The notes beneath the pieces were generated by a model, which searched no databases, was not told the origin of the DNA, and saw only the letters and a list, made by a program, of their open reading frames with translations. This document shows positions 1 to 8,643 of a stretch of 64,000 nt of DNA, in pieces. Source of the stretch: Streptantibioticus ferralitis (GTDB lineage Bacteria > Actinomycetota > Actinomycetes > Streptomycetales > Streptomycetaceae); NCBI RefSeq assembly GCF_029223525.1, contig NZ_JARHTQ010000019.1:1-64000 (forward strand), in the 5' to 3' direction. A program made the translations under genes and the position numbers. Each line of letters opens with the position of its first letter. Positions within the stretch are counted from its first letter, which is position 1.

Positions 1-63
1 GACGAACTCGTCCACCAGCTCGTCCTCGACCGGCTCGACAGCCGGGGTTTCCTTGTCTGCCAT
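1..63 (-). CDS. Unknown protein, N-terminal part only
   Basis: The first 21 codons of a leftward gene are visible, from an ATG at 63; the rest lies outside the window. The peptide begins MADKETPAVEP and is rich in Glu, Asp and Val, so it is an acidic and probably disordered N-terminus. There is no recognisable domain and no function can be assigned. It is kept because the ATG is open to the window edge and the next leftward gene ends about 50 bp away. Confidence 0.45.
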   Translation of the reverse strand, partial: MADKETPAVEPVEDELVDEFV

Positions 64-115
64 GTCCGTCCGTCCCGGCTGGTCAAGGCCCCAGAGCTGG
101 GCCTCGGCCAGCCTG

Positions 116-544
116 TCACATCACGGAGTTACACGATCTTTCAGACACGCTCTTCACCACCCGGTAGATGCAGGTGGTGTTCATGTTGATCTTGCGGACC
201 GGCTGCCCAGAGAGGTCGAGCACCTCGATGGTTACAGTCTGGGCGGCCACGTGACACCCGATCAGGTCGTCGATGATCTGCGACCGCTGCGACCCTCGCC
301 TGATCTCTGCCGTGTGCGGGGACAGGCCGGTGACCCCGTTGACCCACTCGACGAGGACTCCATCGACCTCCAGCCCGAATTGGTGGGCCCCCACCGGGGG
401 GTCGGACGGGTTGAGGGACGCGGTGTGCGAGGGGTTCGTCTCCGCCGATGCGCTGGTGCCGGTGGCCAGGAAAGTGACGAGGGCCAGCGGAACCGCTGTG
501 GCCATCGCCAGGACTCGGGTGCGACGGTGGGTAGATTGCCTCAC
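116..544 (-). CDS. Small secreted protein of unknown function
   Basis: A 142-residue protein with a clear Sec signal peptide: an Arg-rich N-terminus, a hydrophobic stretch (MATAVPLALVTFLATG) and a cleavage site after ASA near residue 34. The GTG at 544 is chosen because an AAAGGGA ribosome-binding site lies a few bases upstream; an in-frame ATG at 589 is less well placed. The mature part is about 108 residues with Cys at two positions, which could form a disulfide. I do not recognise the family. It is probably exported to the envelope or medium. Confidence 0.6.
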   Translation of the reverse strand: MRQSTHRRTRVLAMATAVPLALVTFLATGTSASAETNPSHTASLNPSDPPVGAHQFGLEVDGVLVEWVNGVTGLSPHTAEIRRGSQRSQIIDDLIGCHVAAQTVTIEVLDLSGQPVRKINMNTTCIYRVVKSVSERSCNSVM

Positions 545-692
545 GTCAGTTCCCTTTCGGGTTGGTGCGTTTGGGTTGATGGCGATCACCAGGGCACTTC
601 GCCGTCGCGGTCGGGGAGGGTGCCGGTCGGGCCGCCGGGGGCGGCCCAGGGTGAAGACGACTTTAGTCGGTGCCGTCGCTGACCGAAGGGAA

Positions 693-1241
693 TCAGCCGG
701 GGGCGACGACAGTGGTGACCAGGCCGGTCTTCAGGTCGTAGGAGTATCCGCCGATCTTGAAGTTGTAGCTGCTGAAAGCCAGTTCGGGGGCAGCGCGAAG
801 CAGTGCCACGTCGTGGCGCACGGTCTCGGCGGGGTCGAGGACCGCCATGACGGCCGCCGTCTGCTCGTCGTGGCCGCCGCGGGCCGCGTAGCCGTGGCGC
901 AGGTCCTCATCGGCGAACAGGCCGGACCCGCAGTCGGTGTGGTGGATGACCGCGACCTCGAACCAGTCGGCGTCAGGGGTCTTCTTCTCGTGCAGGTAGC
1001 AGATCCAGGCGAGGTCCTTGATGACCGAGGGGGTGACCCGGCCGCCGACGTTGCGCTCGACGATGGCCTCGCCGAGCGTGACGCCGAGCACGGCCGCGGG
1101 TTCGACTCGCGGGTCGATGCAGGTGATGAGGTAGAGCTGCTGGAATGGGACGAAGGGGATCGCGGGGACCTCGCTCTTGGCGTCGGAGGCGGCGAACTGT
1201 GCGTTGCGCTGCAGGTGGTCGGTGAAATTCGACGACGGCAT
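693..1241 (-). CDS. Beta-class carbonic anhydrase
   Basis: A 182-residue protein of about the usual size for a short beta-carbonic anhydrase, which interconverts CO2 and bicarbonate. The zinc-site pattern is visible: Cys41-x-Asp43-x-Arg45 in ITCIDPRV, and His101-x-x-Cys104 in HHTDCG. The Asp-Arg pair is the usual catalytic dyad. It lies 14 bp downstream of the alpha/beta hydrolase gene on the same strand, so the two are probably co-transcribed and controlled by the divergent TetR protein. The family call is firm; the physiological role is not evident. Confidence 0.85.
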   Translation of the reverse strand: MPSSNFTDHLQRNAQFAASDAKSEVPAIPFVPFQQLYLITCIDPRVEPAAVLGVTLGEAIVERNVGGRVTPSVIKDLAWICYLHEKKTPDADWFEVAVIHHTDCGSGLFADEDLRHGYAARGGHDEQTAAVMAVLDPAETVRHDVALLRAAPELAFSSYNFKIGGYSYDLKTGLVTTVVAPG

Positions 1242-1255
1242 GGTCAGGGCTCCGA

Positions 1256-2017
1256 TCAGCGGGAGGCGGTGTCGGTGGAGGGCGAGACCGCGCGCACGGC
1301 CTCAATGATCAGGTCGGTGGTCGCGCCGGGCTGTGAAACCGGAACGGCGTGCGAGGAGTCGACCTCGACGATGCGGGATCCGGCGCGGTCGGCCATGAAG
1401 CGCAGGATTTCCGGCGGGAGTGAGAAGTCGCGGGTAGAGACCAGAGCCCAGGTGGGGCGTGTGCGCCATGCGGGCTCACCCGGTAGCTGCTCGCCGAGCG
1501 CGGCGGGGTCGATGGGTCGTTGGCTGGCCGCCATGACCGCGGCGTGTGCGGCGTCGACGTCGGCGGCGTAGACCTCGGCGAAGCGCTCGGGCCGGAGCGT
1601 CAGATCCTGGCCGCCGAGCGGATTCGGCGCGATGAGCAGGTTCTCGGGTATCAGCATGCTGCCGGGGAATTTCGCGTTGAGCTCGCCGGCGCTCTCTGCG
1701 TCATCGGGTTGGAAGGCCGCGATGTAGACGAGCGCCGTGACGTCTGCGCCGGCGCCGACGGCGGGATGCGAGATGACCGCCCCGGCGTAGGAGTGGCCGA
1801 CCAGCACCACCGGCCCGGGGATCTGTTCGAGGATCCCGGCCAGGTAAGCGGCATCGCCCGCGAGGCTGCGCATCGGCAGAGCGGGCGCCAGCACCGGGTA
1901 GCCGCTCGCGTGCAGCCGGCGGATCACCTCGTGCCACACCGAGGCGTCCGTCAGCGCGCCATGGACGAGCACGATGACCGGGGCGGATGATGTAGACAGA
2001 ACGTTCGTTCTTCTCAT
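1256..2017 (-). CDS. Alpha/beta hydrolase
   Basis: A 253-residue single-domain alpha/beta hydrolase. It has the oxyanion-side LVHGALTDASVW segment, a nucleophile elbow GHSYAG with Ser76, and a late SSH motif for the catalytic His. Related proteins act as esterases or in degradation of small hydrophobic compounds; the substrate is unknown. It is the first gene of a two-gene unit with the carbonic anhydrase and diverges from a TetR regulator. A regulator half-palindrome lies inside its first codons, so the true start could be a little downstream of the ATG at 2017. Confidence 0.8.
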   Translation of the reverse strand: MRRTNVLSTSSAPVIVLVHGALTDASVWHEVIRRLHASGYPVLAPALPMRSLAGDAAYLAGILEQIPGPVVLVGHSYAGAVISHPAVGAGADVTALVYIAAFQPDDAESAGELNAKFPGSMLIPENLLIAPNPLGGQDLTLRPERFAEVYAADVDAAHAAVMAASQRPIDPAALGEQLPGEPAWRTRPTWALVSTRDFSLPPEILRFMADRAGSRIVEVDSSHAVPVSQPGATTDLIIEAVRAVSPSTDTASR

Positions 2018-2064
2018 GGTTCGACGGTACCCCGCCGCCCGGAAATGTCAACAGAACGTTCTGT
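1997..2064. promoter_or_regulatory. Two TetR-type operator sites in a divergent promoter
   Basis: ACAGAACGTTCTGT at 2051-2064 is a perfect 14-bp palindrome. A related site, ACAGAACGTTCGTTCT, lies at 1997-2012 and shares the half ACAGAACGTTC. Both sit between or at the starts of the divergent hydrolase and TetR genes, as expected for autoregulation plus control of the hydrolase. The left site overlaps the first codons of the hydrolase gene. Binding is inferred from symmetry and position only. Confidence 0.6.
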
Positions 2065-2079
2065 CTCTATGCTGAGAGT

Positions 2080-2709
2080 GTGGCTACGACCGTTTCGCCC
2101 CCCAGGGAGCGCCTGCTGTCCACCGCGCGACGGCTGTTCTACAGCGGGGGCATCCACGCCGTGCCGGTGGACCGCCTCGTCACTGAGGCCGGGGTGACCA
2201 GGGCGACCTTCTACCGGCACTTCCCCGCCAAGGAGGACCTCGTCGAGGCGTACCTGCGAGCCACCGACGCGGATCTGCGCGCGGCCGTCGCGGACGCACT
2301 GGACCAGGCAGACCCACAGCAGAGCGCCGCCGCACTCCTCGACCTGATCGGCCAGGTCACCTGCTCCGCCGGATTTCGCGGCTGCCACTTCATCAACGCC
2401 TCCGCCGAATACCCCGACCCGGCGGACCCGGTGCGGGTCGCGGTCGCCGAGCACCGTGCCTGGTTCCAGGACACCGTGACCCGGCTCGCCCGACAGGCCG
2501 GGCACCCGGACCCGGACCATGCCGGCCGAGTACTCGTGCTGCTGCACGACGGAGCGCTCTCGGCAGCGGAACTCGACGACCCACAGCAGGTCAGTGAAAC
2601 CGTGATCCGCGCGGGCCGCGAACTGCTCGGACTCAAACCCTCGACTCAGGCAGACTCAGGCAGACCAGAGCAGCGGGACACCACCCAAGCCGCCGAACTC
2701 CTTGCCTGA
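2080..2709 (+). CDS. TetR-family repressor
   Basis: A 209-residue regulator with the standard N-terminal TetR helix-turn-helix at about residues 10-56 (RERLLSTARRLFYSGGIHAV, then VTRATFYRHFPAKEDL). The C-terminal ligand-binding helices contain two Cys (TCSAGFRGCHF). It starts at GTG 2080. It diverges from the hydrolase/carbonic anhydrase pair and two matching palindromes lie between them, so it probably represses both its own gene and theirs. The inducer is unknown. The C-terminal tail (TQADSGRPEQRDTTQAAELL) looks unstructured. Confidence 0.85.
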   Translation: MATTVSPPRERLLSTARRLFYSGGIHAVPVDRLVTEAGVTRATFYRHFPAKEDLVEAYLRATDADLRAAVADALDQADPQQSAAALLDLIGQVTCSAGFRGCHFINASAEYPDPADPVRVAVAEHRAWFQDTVTRLARQAGHPDPDHAGRVLVLLHDGALSAAELDDPQQVSETVIRAGRELLGLKPSTQADSGRPEQRDTTQAAELLA

Positions 2710-2727
2710 CACCGCGCGGGTGCCGGG

Positions 2728-3066
2728 ATGAGACGGTTCACCGACCTGGCCGCCGACGACTCCACCACCGCCCTGATCATCAACGTCATCACCGCCGTAG
2801 GCCAGTTCCAACGCGACCTGCAGAACGAGCTGACCGCCGAGGGGATCGCCGCCGCCGAAGCCGAAGGCCGCTACCGAGGCCGGCACCCCGCCCTCACCGG
2901 AACCAAACTCCAAGAGGTCCGGGCGGCCTACCGCGACCAGGGCACCTCGATCGCAGCCCTCGCCCGCGAGCACGGAGTCAGCCGGGTCGCCGTCCGCACC
3001 GCACTCGCCGACCTCCTACCCGACCAGAAGATCCCCCACCAACAGCAGGCCGACCCCGCGCTGTGA
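2728..3066 (+). pseudogene. Truncated serine recombinase (resolvase/invertase) C-terminus
   Basis: The 112-residue product matches only the back half of a resolvase. It has the E-helix (ITAVGQFQRDLQNELTAEGI), the GRYRGRHPALT linker, and a C-terminal helix-turn-helix (SIAALAREHGVSRVAVRTAL). The N-terminal catalytic domain, with its Ser nucleophile and Arg residues, is absent, so it cannot catalyse recombination. It begins 18 bp after the TetR stop codon, which suggests the deletion or insertion that truncated it joined it directly to that locus. It is a relic of a mobile element. Confidence 0.75.
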
Positions 3067-3584
3067 GATCGAACGGAATCCGGCGTTAGCCCACTCCCTT
3101 GCACCCGGCCGACCCCGCCTTGCTGACCTGCGAGAACCCCGCTAACGCCGAATCTCCTTCCGATTCACTCTGAAACCCCGGCTCTCGTTCAGGTGTTCCT
3201 CGGCCGCCGGAGCTCGGCCGCGCCCGGCATCCGGGCCGGTGTACGGGCGGCGCCACACTGACCCGACCCAGTGTGAATATGCCTCAGGCGGGTGACGGCG
3301 GCAGTCTTTGGTGAGGTGGTCCCCTACGCGGAATGGTCCGGCCCGAGGCCGCAGCACACAGGGCCGCGGCCGGTCTGGTCGTTCGCGAGGTACTAAGGAC
3401 CGGAATCAGAATGAGGGTCCCGAGGCTCGGGAATGACATCGTGTCAGCTCGTGCTGATGCGGCCCGGAGGGGGTGGTTGCGGCCGAGACGCGTGGCGGAC
3501 GCAAGCCGTATGAGTTCGACGACAACATCCCTTGGCGGTCGTACGGTGCTGGCCGTCCAACCACGTCATGCGAGCTAGCCGCAG
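3067..3584. other. Gene-free stretch
   Basis: About 518 bp between the recombinase relic and the next TetR gene. Short open frames exist on both strands, but none has a convincing start, codon bias or recognisable sequence. It may hold further decayed mobile DNA; nothing specific can be supported. Confidence 0.5.
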
Positions 3585-4361
3585 TTATCGAGACCTCCGG
3601 TCGCTGCCATCGGCGGGTCGGTAGACCTCGGTGAGCCGTCCCAGCCATTCACGCAGCAGGCCGGCTTCGAAGACGCTGAAGCCTGCGTCGGTGACGGGGT
3701 CGGCGTCGCCGGCGGGGGTGACGATCCCGAGTAGTGACTGTGCGCGGTCGACGATGGGGGAACGGTCGCCGGCGCGGGATGTCGCTTGCTCCGTCACGGC
3801 GTCGAGCACGATGTCGCGCAGTGGTCGGATCAGCTGGGCGTGCCGCGCCTGTTCCGACTGGGCCAGCAGGAGCAGAACCGCGCCGGTCGTGGACGCCTCG
3901 ATGGCCACCGTGGCCGCCTCGACGGGCACACGGAGCAGGCCTTGCACGTTGGCGCGTTCGAGCATGCCGCGCAGGATGGCCCGGTTTTCCGCCGCCGCCG
4001 CGGGCCGGTGGCCCGGCCGCACGTTTCCGTACATCAGCATGTAGATGGCGGGGTTGGCCAACCCGAACTCGACGTGCACGTCCCAGCCTCGACGCAGGTC
4101 CTCGACCGGGTCCTCGCTGGGCTCGAAGGCGCGCTTTTCGGCGAGGTAGCTCTCGAAGCCGAAGCTGGCCACCGCGTCGAGCAGCCCGTCCTTGTCCGCG
4201 AAGAGCCGATACAGCGTCGGCGTCTGGACTCCGGCAGCCGCCGCGACGGCTCGGGTGGAGAGCCCGGACGGCCCGGCCTCTGCGAGCAGTTTCACCGCCT
4301 CGCTCAGGATGCGCTCGCGTTGATCGTCCGACCCACCGCCGCGTCGATCGTTGTCTGGCAT
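3585..4361 (-). CDS. TetR-family regulator
   Basis: A 258-residue protein whose N-terminal TetR helix-turn-helix runs from about residue 13 to 60 (RERILSEAVKLLAEAGPSGL, then GVQTPTLYRLFADKDGLLDA). The C-terminal domain includes FGLANPAIYMLMYGNVRPGH, typical of TetR proteins that sense small molecules. The ATG at 4361 is chosen because the protein then starts directly before the DNA-binding domain; a longer upstream frame has no TetR similarity. It diverges from an aldo/keto reductase and quinone-reductase-like gene pair, which it probably controls. Confidence 0.8.
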   Translation of the reverse strand: MPDNDRRGGGSDDQRERILSEAVKLLAEAGPSGLSTRAVAAAAGVQTPTLYRLFADKDGLLDAVASFGFESYLAEKRAFEPSEDPVEDLRRGWDVHVEFGLANPAIYMLMYGNVRPGHRPAAAAENRAILRGMLERANVQGLLRVPVEAATVAIEASTTGAVLLLLAQSEQARHAQLIRPLRDIVLDAVTEQATSRAGDRSPIVDRAQSLLGIVTPAGDADPVTDAGFSVFEAGLLREWLGRLTEVYRPADGSDRRSR

Positions 4362-4380
4362 GTGCCGATGATAGCCGATG

Positions 4381-4436
4381 GTTGTTGACGTTGACAATGA
4401 CACTGGTACGGTTCTAGCGTTGCCGATGTCAACAAC
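4381..4436. promoter_or_regulatory. Divergent promoter with inverted repeat
   Basis: GTTGTTGAC at 4381-4389 and its exact reverse complement GTCAACAAC at 4428-4436 flank the space between the TetR and aldo/keto reductase genes. A TTGACA hexamer at 4391-4396 could be a -35 element for the rightward gene. The arrangement suits TetR binding over both promoters, but a 38-bp gap between arms means they may be two half-sites rather than one operator. Confidence 0.45.
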
Positions 4437-4468
4437 GCGAGGAGTGGAAGTGGACTCGAGGAGCAGAA

Positions 4469-5476
4469 GTGGCTGACACCAGGCGGTTGAAGCAGGTCCA
4501 GCTCGGTGGTCGGGGTCTGACGGCGGGGGCGCAGGGCCTCGGCTGCATGGGGATGAGCGAGTTCTACGGCGATACCGACGAGTCGGCCGCTCGCGCGACA
4601 CTGGATGCGGCTCTTGAGCGGGGCGTGACGATGTTCGATACGGCCGACATGTACGGCCGCGGCGAGAACGAACGCTTCCTCGCCCCGTTCGTGCAGGCTC
4701 ACCGTGAGCAGGTCGCCATCGCCACGAAGTTCGGCAGCGTCCGCGGCGAGGACGGTTCGCTGTCCGTGAGTAACGACCCGCGCCATATCCGACAGGCGAT
4801 CGACGACAGCCTGTCCCGTCTCGGGCTTGAGGCGATCGACCTCTACTACATGCACCGCCGCGACCCGAGGGTGCCGCTGGCCGACTCCATCGGAGCGCTG
4901 GCCGAGCTGGTAACGCAGGGCAAAGTGCGCTACCTGGGCTTGAGCGAAGTCACCGGCGATGAGCTCCGCGAAGCCGACGCCATCCACCCGATCGCTGCCG
5001 TGCAGTCGGAGTGGTCGCTGTTCACTCGCGACATCGAGCGCACCTTGGTGCCGGCCGCCACCGAACTCGGCGTCGGCGTTGTGCCCTACTCGCCGCTCGG
5101 GCGCGGCTTCCTGACCGGCGCGATGCCCGCCCGACTGCAGGGCAACGACGTCCGCTCCGTGTTCCCCCGCTTCACCGGCGAGAACGCCCGCCGCAACGCC
5201 GAACTGCTCACACCGCTCGCCCGGATCGCCGACGCTCGCGGCGTGTCGATGGCACAGGTCGCCCTGGCCTGGCTGCACCGACAAGCCGTCGTGCAGAACC
5301 TGACAGTGGTGCCGATCCCCGGCACCCGCACGCCGGCGCGGCTTGCCGAGAACCTGGCCGCGCTCGAGATCACCCTCACCGACGACGAACTCGCACGCCT
5401 GGACCCGATCGCCGAGCAGGTTGCCGGCGACCGCTACCCGGACATGACCGAGACCGCAGGCTCACACGAATCCTAG
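4469..5476 (+). CDS. Aldo/keto reductase
   Basis: A 335-residue NADPH-dependent oxidoreductase of the AKR fold. The catalytic tetrad is visible: Asp57 and Tyr62 (FDTADMYG), Lys87 (ATKFG) and His129 (YYMHRRD). A late PGTRTPARLAEN segment matches the cofactor phosphate-binding region. Such enzymes reduce aldehydes and ketones; the substrate is unknown. It starts at GTG 4469 and is followed 29 bp later by a WrbA-like flavodoxin gene, which makes a two-gene redox operon under the divergent TetR gene. Confidence 0.85.
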   Translation: MADTRRLKQVQLGGRGLTAGAQGLGCMGMSEFYGDTDESAARATLDAALERGVTMFDTADMYGRGENERFLAPFVQAHREQVAIATKFGSVRGEDGSLSVSNDPRHIRQAIDDSLSRLGLEAIDLYYMHRRDPRVPLADSIGALAELVTQGKVRYLGLSEVTGDELREADAIHPIAAVQSEWSLFTRDIERTLVPAATELGVGVVPYSPLGRGFLTGAMPARLQGNDVRSVFPRFTGENARRNAELLTPLARIADARGVSMAQVALAWLHRQAVVQNLTVVPIPGTRTPARLAENLAALEITLTDDELARLDPIAEQVAGDRYPDMTETAGSHES

Positions 5477-5505
5477 GCCAGCCCTGCACCACGAAAGGAA
5501 CTGAC

Positions 5506-6090
5506 ATGCCATCCATTCAAGTCGCCATCGCCTACTACTCCGGTTACGGGCACACCCTCGAGATCGCCAAGGCCGTGCGCGACGGTATCGAGTCGGTACC
5601 CGAGGCCCGCGCCGACATGGTCGACGTGGCCGACATGACCGACGCGAAGTGGACGATCCTCGATGCCAGCGACGCGATCATCTTCGGGACACCGACCTAC
5701 ATGGGATCGGCATCCGGGGCGTTCCACGCATTCGCCGAAGCGACCTCGAAGCGCTGGATGACCCAGCAATGGCTGGACAAACTCGCGTCCGGGTTCACCA
5801 ACTCCGGATCGATGAGCGGCGACAAGCTGCACACGCTGCAGTACCTGGCCCTGCTCGCCGCACAGCACGGCATGCACTGGGTCAGCCTGGGCCTGATGCC
5901 CGGCTGGAACACCACCACCAGCAGCGAACACGACGACAACCGCCTCGGCTTCTACCTGGGCGCGGGCGCCCAGACCTGGAACGACCAAGGCCCGGACGCC
6001 GTCCACACCGCCGACCTGACCACGGCACGCCACCTCGGAGCCCGGGTCGCAACCCAGGCCCTGCGCTACCAACATCCTGTCGCGTCATAG
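5506..6090 (+). CDS. WrbA-like flavodoxin / NAD(P)H:quinone oxidoreductase
   Basis: A 194-residue flavodoxin-fold protein. The FMN phosphate-binding loop is near the N-terminus (AYYSGYGHTLEIAKAV) and a second FMN-binding segment follows (FGTPTYMGSASGAF). It lacks a clear GGG-rich WrbA signature but fits the broader flavin reductase family that performs two-electron quinone reduction. A GAAAGGA ribosome-binding site precedes the ATG. It is the second gene after the aldo/keto reductase, which suggests joint detoxification of quinones or carbonyls. Confidence 0.8.
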   Translation: MPSIQVAIAYYSGYGHTLEIAKAVRDGIESVPEARADMVDVADMTDAKWTILDASDAIIFGTPTYMGSASGAFHAFAEATSKRWMTQQWLDKLASGFTNSGSMSGDKLHTLQYLALLAAQHGMHWVSLGLMPGWNTTTSSEHDDNRLGFYLGAGAQTWNDQGPDAVHTADLTTARHLGARVATQALRYQHPVAS

Positions 6091-6510
6091 ACCCGCGAAC
6101 GGCTCGACAACGCCTGCCGCGCCCAGCGCCGGTCGGGACCGCGTCATGAGGTCCACCGCTCCTCGCCAGTACCTAAAATGAGCACTTGCAAAAGGCTGGT
6201 GAGTGGAGAGCTGAGTTCTGGCTCCGTTGGACGCCTTGAGTTCCAGTGGTGACTGCAACACCTGCTTTGAAGCATGTTGCGATGACCCAGTCGAGCCGGA
6301 AGACGTCAACCCGGAGCCAAAACTCACTGCAAGACGCCGCACCGGCCAACCGCTGGCTGGTCTACCCCACCGCCGACACACCCCCCCACCGCCGAAGGAA
6401 CCGCCCCCGCCCCCCACGTTTGGGCCAGCCCCGACCTCATCGACGACCACAACGCCCTGCGGATCACCATCACCAACCCCACCAGATGCCCGCGGATCGA
6501 CGCCTGGGAG

Positions 6511-6792
6511 GTGCCACTCACTCTTCCCCGGGAAGTCGGCGACCAGATCCAGGCGGCCTCCGATCCGCACGCGAGGAGTACCTGCCAGGCAGAAGCGACT
6601 CGTTCAGACGACCGTGGAGTGCACCTCACCATCACCCCGCAGGGCCAGCGCACCGCTTTGGAGGCTGGCGACGACATCACCTTCACCCTGCTGACCTCCA
6701 CCACACCCGAGCAGGTTGAGCCGGAGCAACTCTGGCCCGACGACATCCGCCTGAACGGCGAGGTCGCGGTGGCGTTCACGAACCTCTGGTGA
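6511..6792 (+). CDS. Hypothetical protein, possibly 5'-truncated
   Basis: A 93-residue frame from GTG 6511 with good codon bias and a plausible soluble sequence (LTITPQGQRTALEAGDDITF, ending in VAVAFTNLW). The same reading frame stays open upstream to about 6286 with a Pro/Thr-rich stretch (STPPPTHPP) and coding-like sequence (LIDDHNALRITITN), but no start codon is found there. The present gene may therefore be the end of a longer one that lost its beginning. The 420 bp from 6091 to 6510 hold nothing else I can support. Family unknown. Confidence 0.4.
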   Translation: MPLTLPREVGDQIQAASDPHARSTCQAEATRSDDRGVHLTITPQGQRTALEAGDDITFTLLTSTTPEQVEPEQLWPDDIRLNGEVAVAFTNLW

Positions 6793-6874
6793 TCGAGGCG
6801 TCCCTGTCCCGACCGCAGCAGGCACTGAGCTCTGCCGCGGTGGTCGGACGGCCGCGTGAAGGAGCCAGCCGCTG

Positions 6875-7219
6875 TTACTCGGTGTCGTCGGCGCGGAGGG
6901 TCAGGTCGAGGAGGCCGGGGAAGCGGGCGTCGAACTCCTCGCGGCGCAGCCGGTTGAGCCGTTTGGGGCCCTGGTCGCGCTGTTCGACCAGGCCGGCGTC
7001 GCGCAGGACCGAAAAGTGGTGGCTCTTTGCGGCCCGGCCGACCGGTACGTCGAAGTTGCTGCAGCTGAGCGCCCAGTCGGGGTGGCTGGCCAGGTCGCGG
7101 ATCAGCTGGATGCGCACGGGATCCGCGAGCGCGGACAGAGCGGTGAGAAGCGGGACGTCGTCGGGGTGCGTATGCACGGGCGCCGGACGGTGACTTGCGC
7201 CTTCAGTCTGGTCCGACAT
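6875..7219 (-). CDS. ArsR/SmtB-family repressor
   Basis: A 114-residue winged-helix protein of typical ArsR length. The domain runs from about residue 22 (LLTALSALADPVRIQLIRDL), through the recognition helix (GRAAKSHHFSVLRDAGLVEQ), to the wing (GPKRLNRLRREEF). No metal-binding Cys box of the classic type is seen, so it may sense a redox or organic signal. The ATG at 7219 is chosen because GGAGGA lies just upstream; an earlier in-frame start exists at 7255. It diverges from a quinone oxidoreductase gene and probably represses it. Confidence 0.8.
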   Translation of the reverse strand: MSDQTEGASHRPAPVHTHPDDVPLLTALSALADPVRIQLIRDLASHPDWALSCSNFDVPVGRAAKSHHFSVLRDAGLVEQRDQGPKRLNRLRREEFDARFPGLLDLTLRADDTE

Positions 7220-7311
7220 TCCGATGTCCTCCTCCGCGCAGTGTTCGATGACCATCTTACAGTGCTAGTGTTCGCTTCTGGTTGAACACTCGTGGAGGGG
7301 TGGTTTTGCGT

Positions 7312-8289
7312 ATGCGTGCGGTCGAGTTCCATGAGTACGGCGGTCCCGAGGTGCTGCGGGTCGTGCAGACCGCGGCCCCCGAGCCGGGCCCTGGCCAGGT
7401 GGCCATCGAGGCCGCCTGGGCGGGGGTGAACTTCGCGGACGTGAAGGCGCGTGCCGAGGGGTACCGGGTGGCGTCGCTGCCCTACCGTCCGGGCCTGGAG
7501 GTCTCCGGGCGCATCCGGGCGGTCGGGGAGGGCGTCGAGGGTCTGCGGGCGGGGCAGGAGGTCGCCGCGCTCGTCGACGGAGGCGGCTACGCCGAGGTCG
7601 TGCTCGCGGAGGCCGCGAGGGTCTTCCCGTTGCCCGATGGGCTGGACCTGCGGACCGCGGCCACGCTGCCGACCGTGCTGCCGACCGCGCACGCCCTGGT
7701 CCACGAGGTGGGGCGGCTGCGGGCCGGGGAGAGCGTGCTGGTGCACGGCGCGGCGGGAGGCATCGGCACGGCGGTCGGGCAGCTGGCCCGGGCAGCGGGC
7801 GCCGGTGCGGTGTACGGGGTGGCCTCCAGCGACGCCAAGGCCGACTACGCACTCAAGCACGGCTACGACGAGGTGTTCCGGCCCTCCACCTTCGAGACGG
7901 ACGTCCGCCGGGCGACCGGCGGCAGGGGCGTCGACCTGGTCCTGGACCCGGTGGGCGGCGACACGCTGCGCCGCGGCCTGGAGGCGCTGGCCGTCTTCGG
8001 GCGCCTGGTGTCCTTCGGCAACGCCAGCGGTGCCGAGCCCTGGCGGGCCGGGCAGGGCGAGCTGTACGCGCAGGGCCGCTCCGTCGGGGGCTTCTCCGTG
8101 CTCGCCCTCGCCCAGTCCGCACCCGACGCCCTGCGCGTGCTTACCGAACGCGCCCTACGCACCGTCTGCGACGGAGCGGTCGTCCTTCCCGTCACGGCCG
8201 AGTTCCCCCTGTCGGACGCGGCCGGCGCACACCAGCTCATCGGCGGACGCACGTCCACGGGCAAGCTGCTGCTGCGCATCTCCGACTGA
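7312..8289 (+). CDS. NADPH:quinone oxidoreductase (zinc-independent MDR family)
   Basis: A 325-residue medium-chain dehydrogenase/reductase of the quinone oxidoreductase type. The N-terminal GroES-like domain starts MRAVEFHEYGGPEV. The Rossmann loop is HGAAGGIGTAVGQLA, followed by the segment DLVLDPVGGDTL. Catalytic zinc ligands are missing, as usual for this subfamily. It reduces quinones or enones with NADPH. The ATG at 7312 matches the family start; an upstream TTG at 7282 and GTG at 7300 are also in frame. It diverges from an ArsR repressor, a common pairing. Confidence 0.85.
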   Translation: MRAVEFHEYGGPEVLRVVQTAAPEPGPGQVAIEAAWAGVNFADVKARAEGYRVASLPYRPGLEVSGRIRAVGEGVEGLRAGQEVAALVDGGGYAEVVLAEAARVFPLPDGLDLRTAATLPTVLPTAHALVHEVGRLRAGESVLVHGAAGGIGTAVGQLARAAGAGAVYGVASSDAKADYALKHGYDEVFRPSTFETDVRRATGGRGVDLVLDPVGGDTLRRGLEALAVFGRLVSFGNASGAEPWRAGQGELYAQGRSVGGFSVLALAQSAPDALRVLTERALRTVCDGAVVLPVTAEFPLSDAAGAHQLIGGRTSTGKLLLRISD

Positions 8290-8643
8290 CCGCAGGCTTC
8301 CCCACACGACGGGCCGGCAGGCGGGTCCATCCCACTGGTCGCCGTGGTGGAGTCGCCAGATGCTGCCGGTGGTCAGATGCTGCCGGTGGTCAGGTTCGGG
8401 TTGGCCGTAGCTCCATGATGGCGATCACCACTGACAGGCAACGCGCGGGTCGTGGCGCCCGTCCAGCGGCACCACGGCGCTAACGGCCTGGTTTGGAACG
8501 ACGGGCAATCCCTTGGAGGCATCAGCATCGGGGCAGATCCTGCGACCGCACAACGCAGCAGCGGCTCGCAAAGAGCATCCTCCCCTCAACGTGCCGATTC
8601 CTACCGGGAGATGGGCAACAGAGTCCCCCTGTTAGGAGCGCAG
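8290..8643. other. Gene-free stretch with a short tandem repeat
   Basis: About 350 bp without a supported gene. CAGATGCTGCCGGTGGT occurs twice in tandem at 8357-8373 and 8374-8390. An open frame runs into the following VOC gene from 8452, but that gene's own ATG and ribosome-binding site lie at 8644. Confidence 0.5.

Noticed and set aside
8357-8390. Short tandem repeat considered as a CRISPR-like array
   Set aside because: There are only two adjacent units of 17 bp without spacers, and no cas genes in the window.
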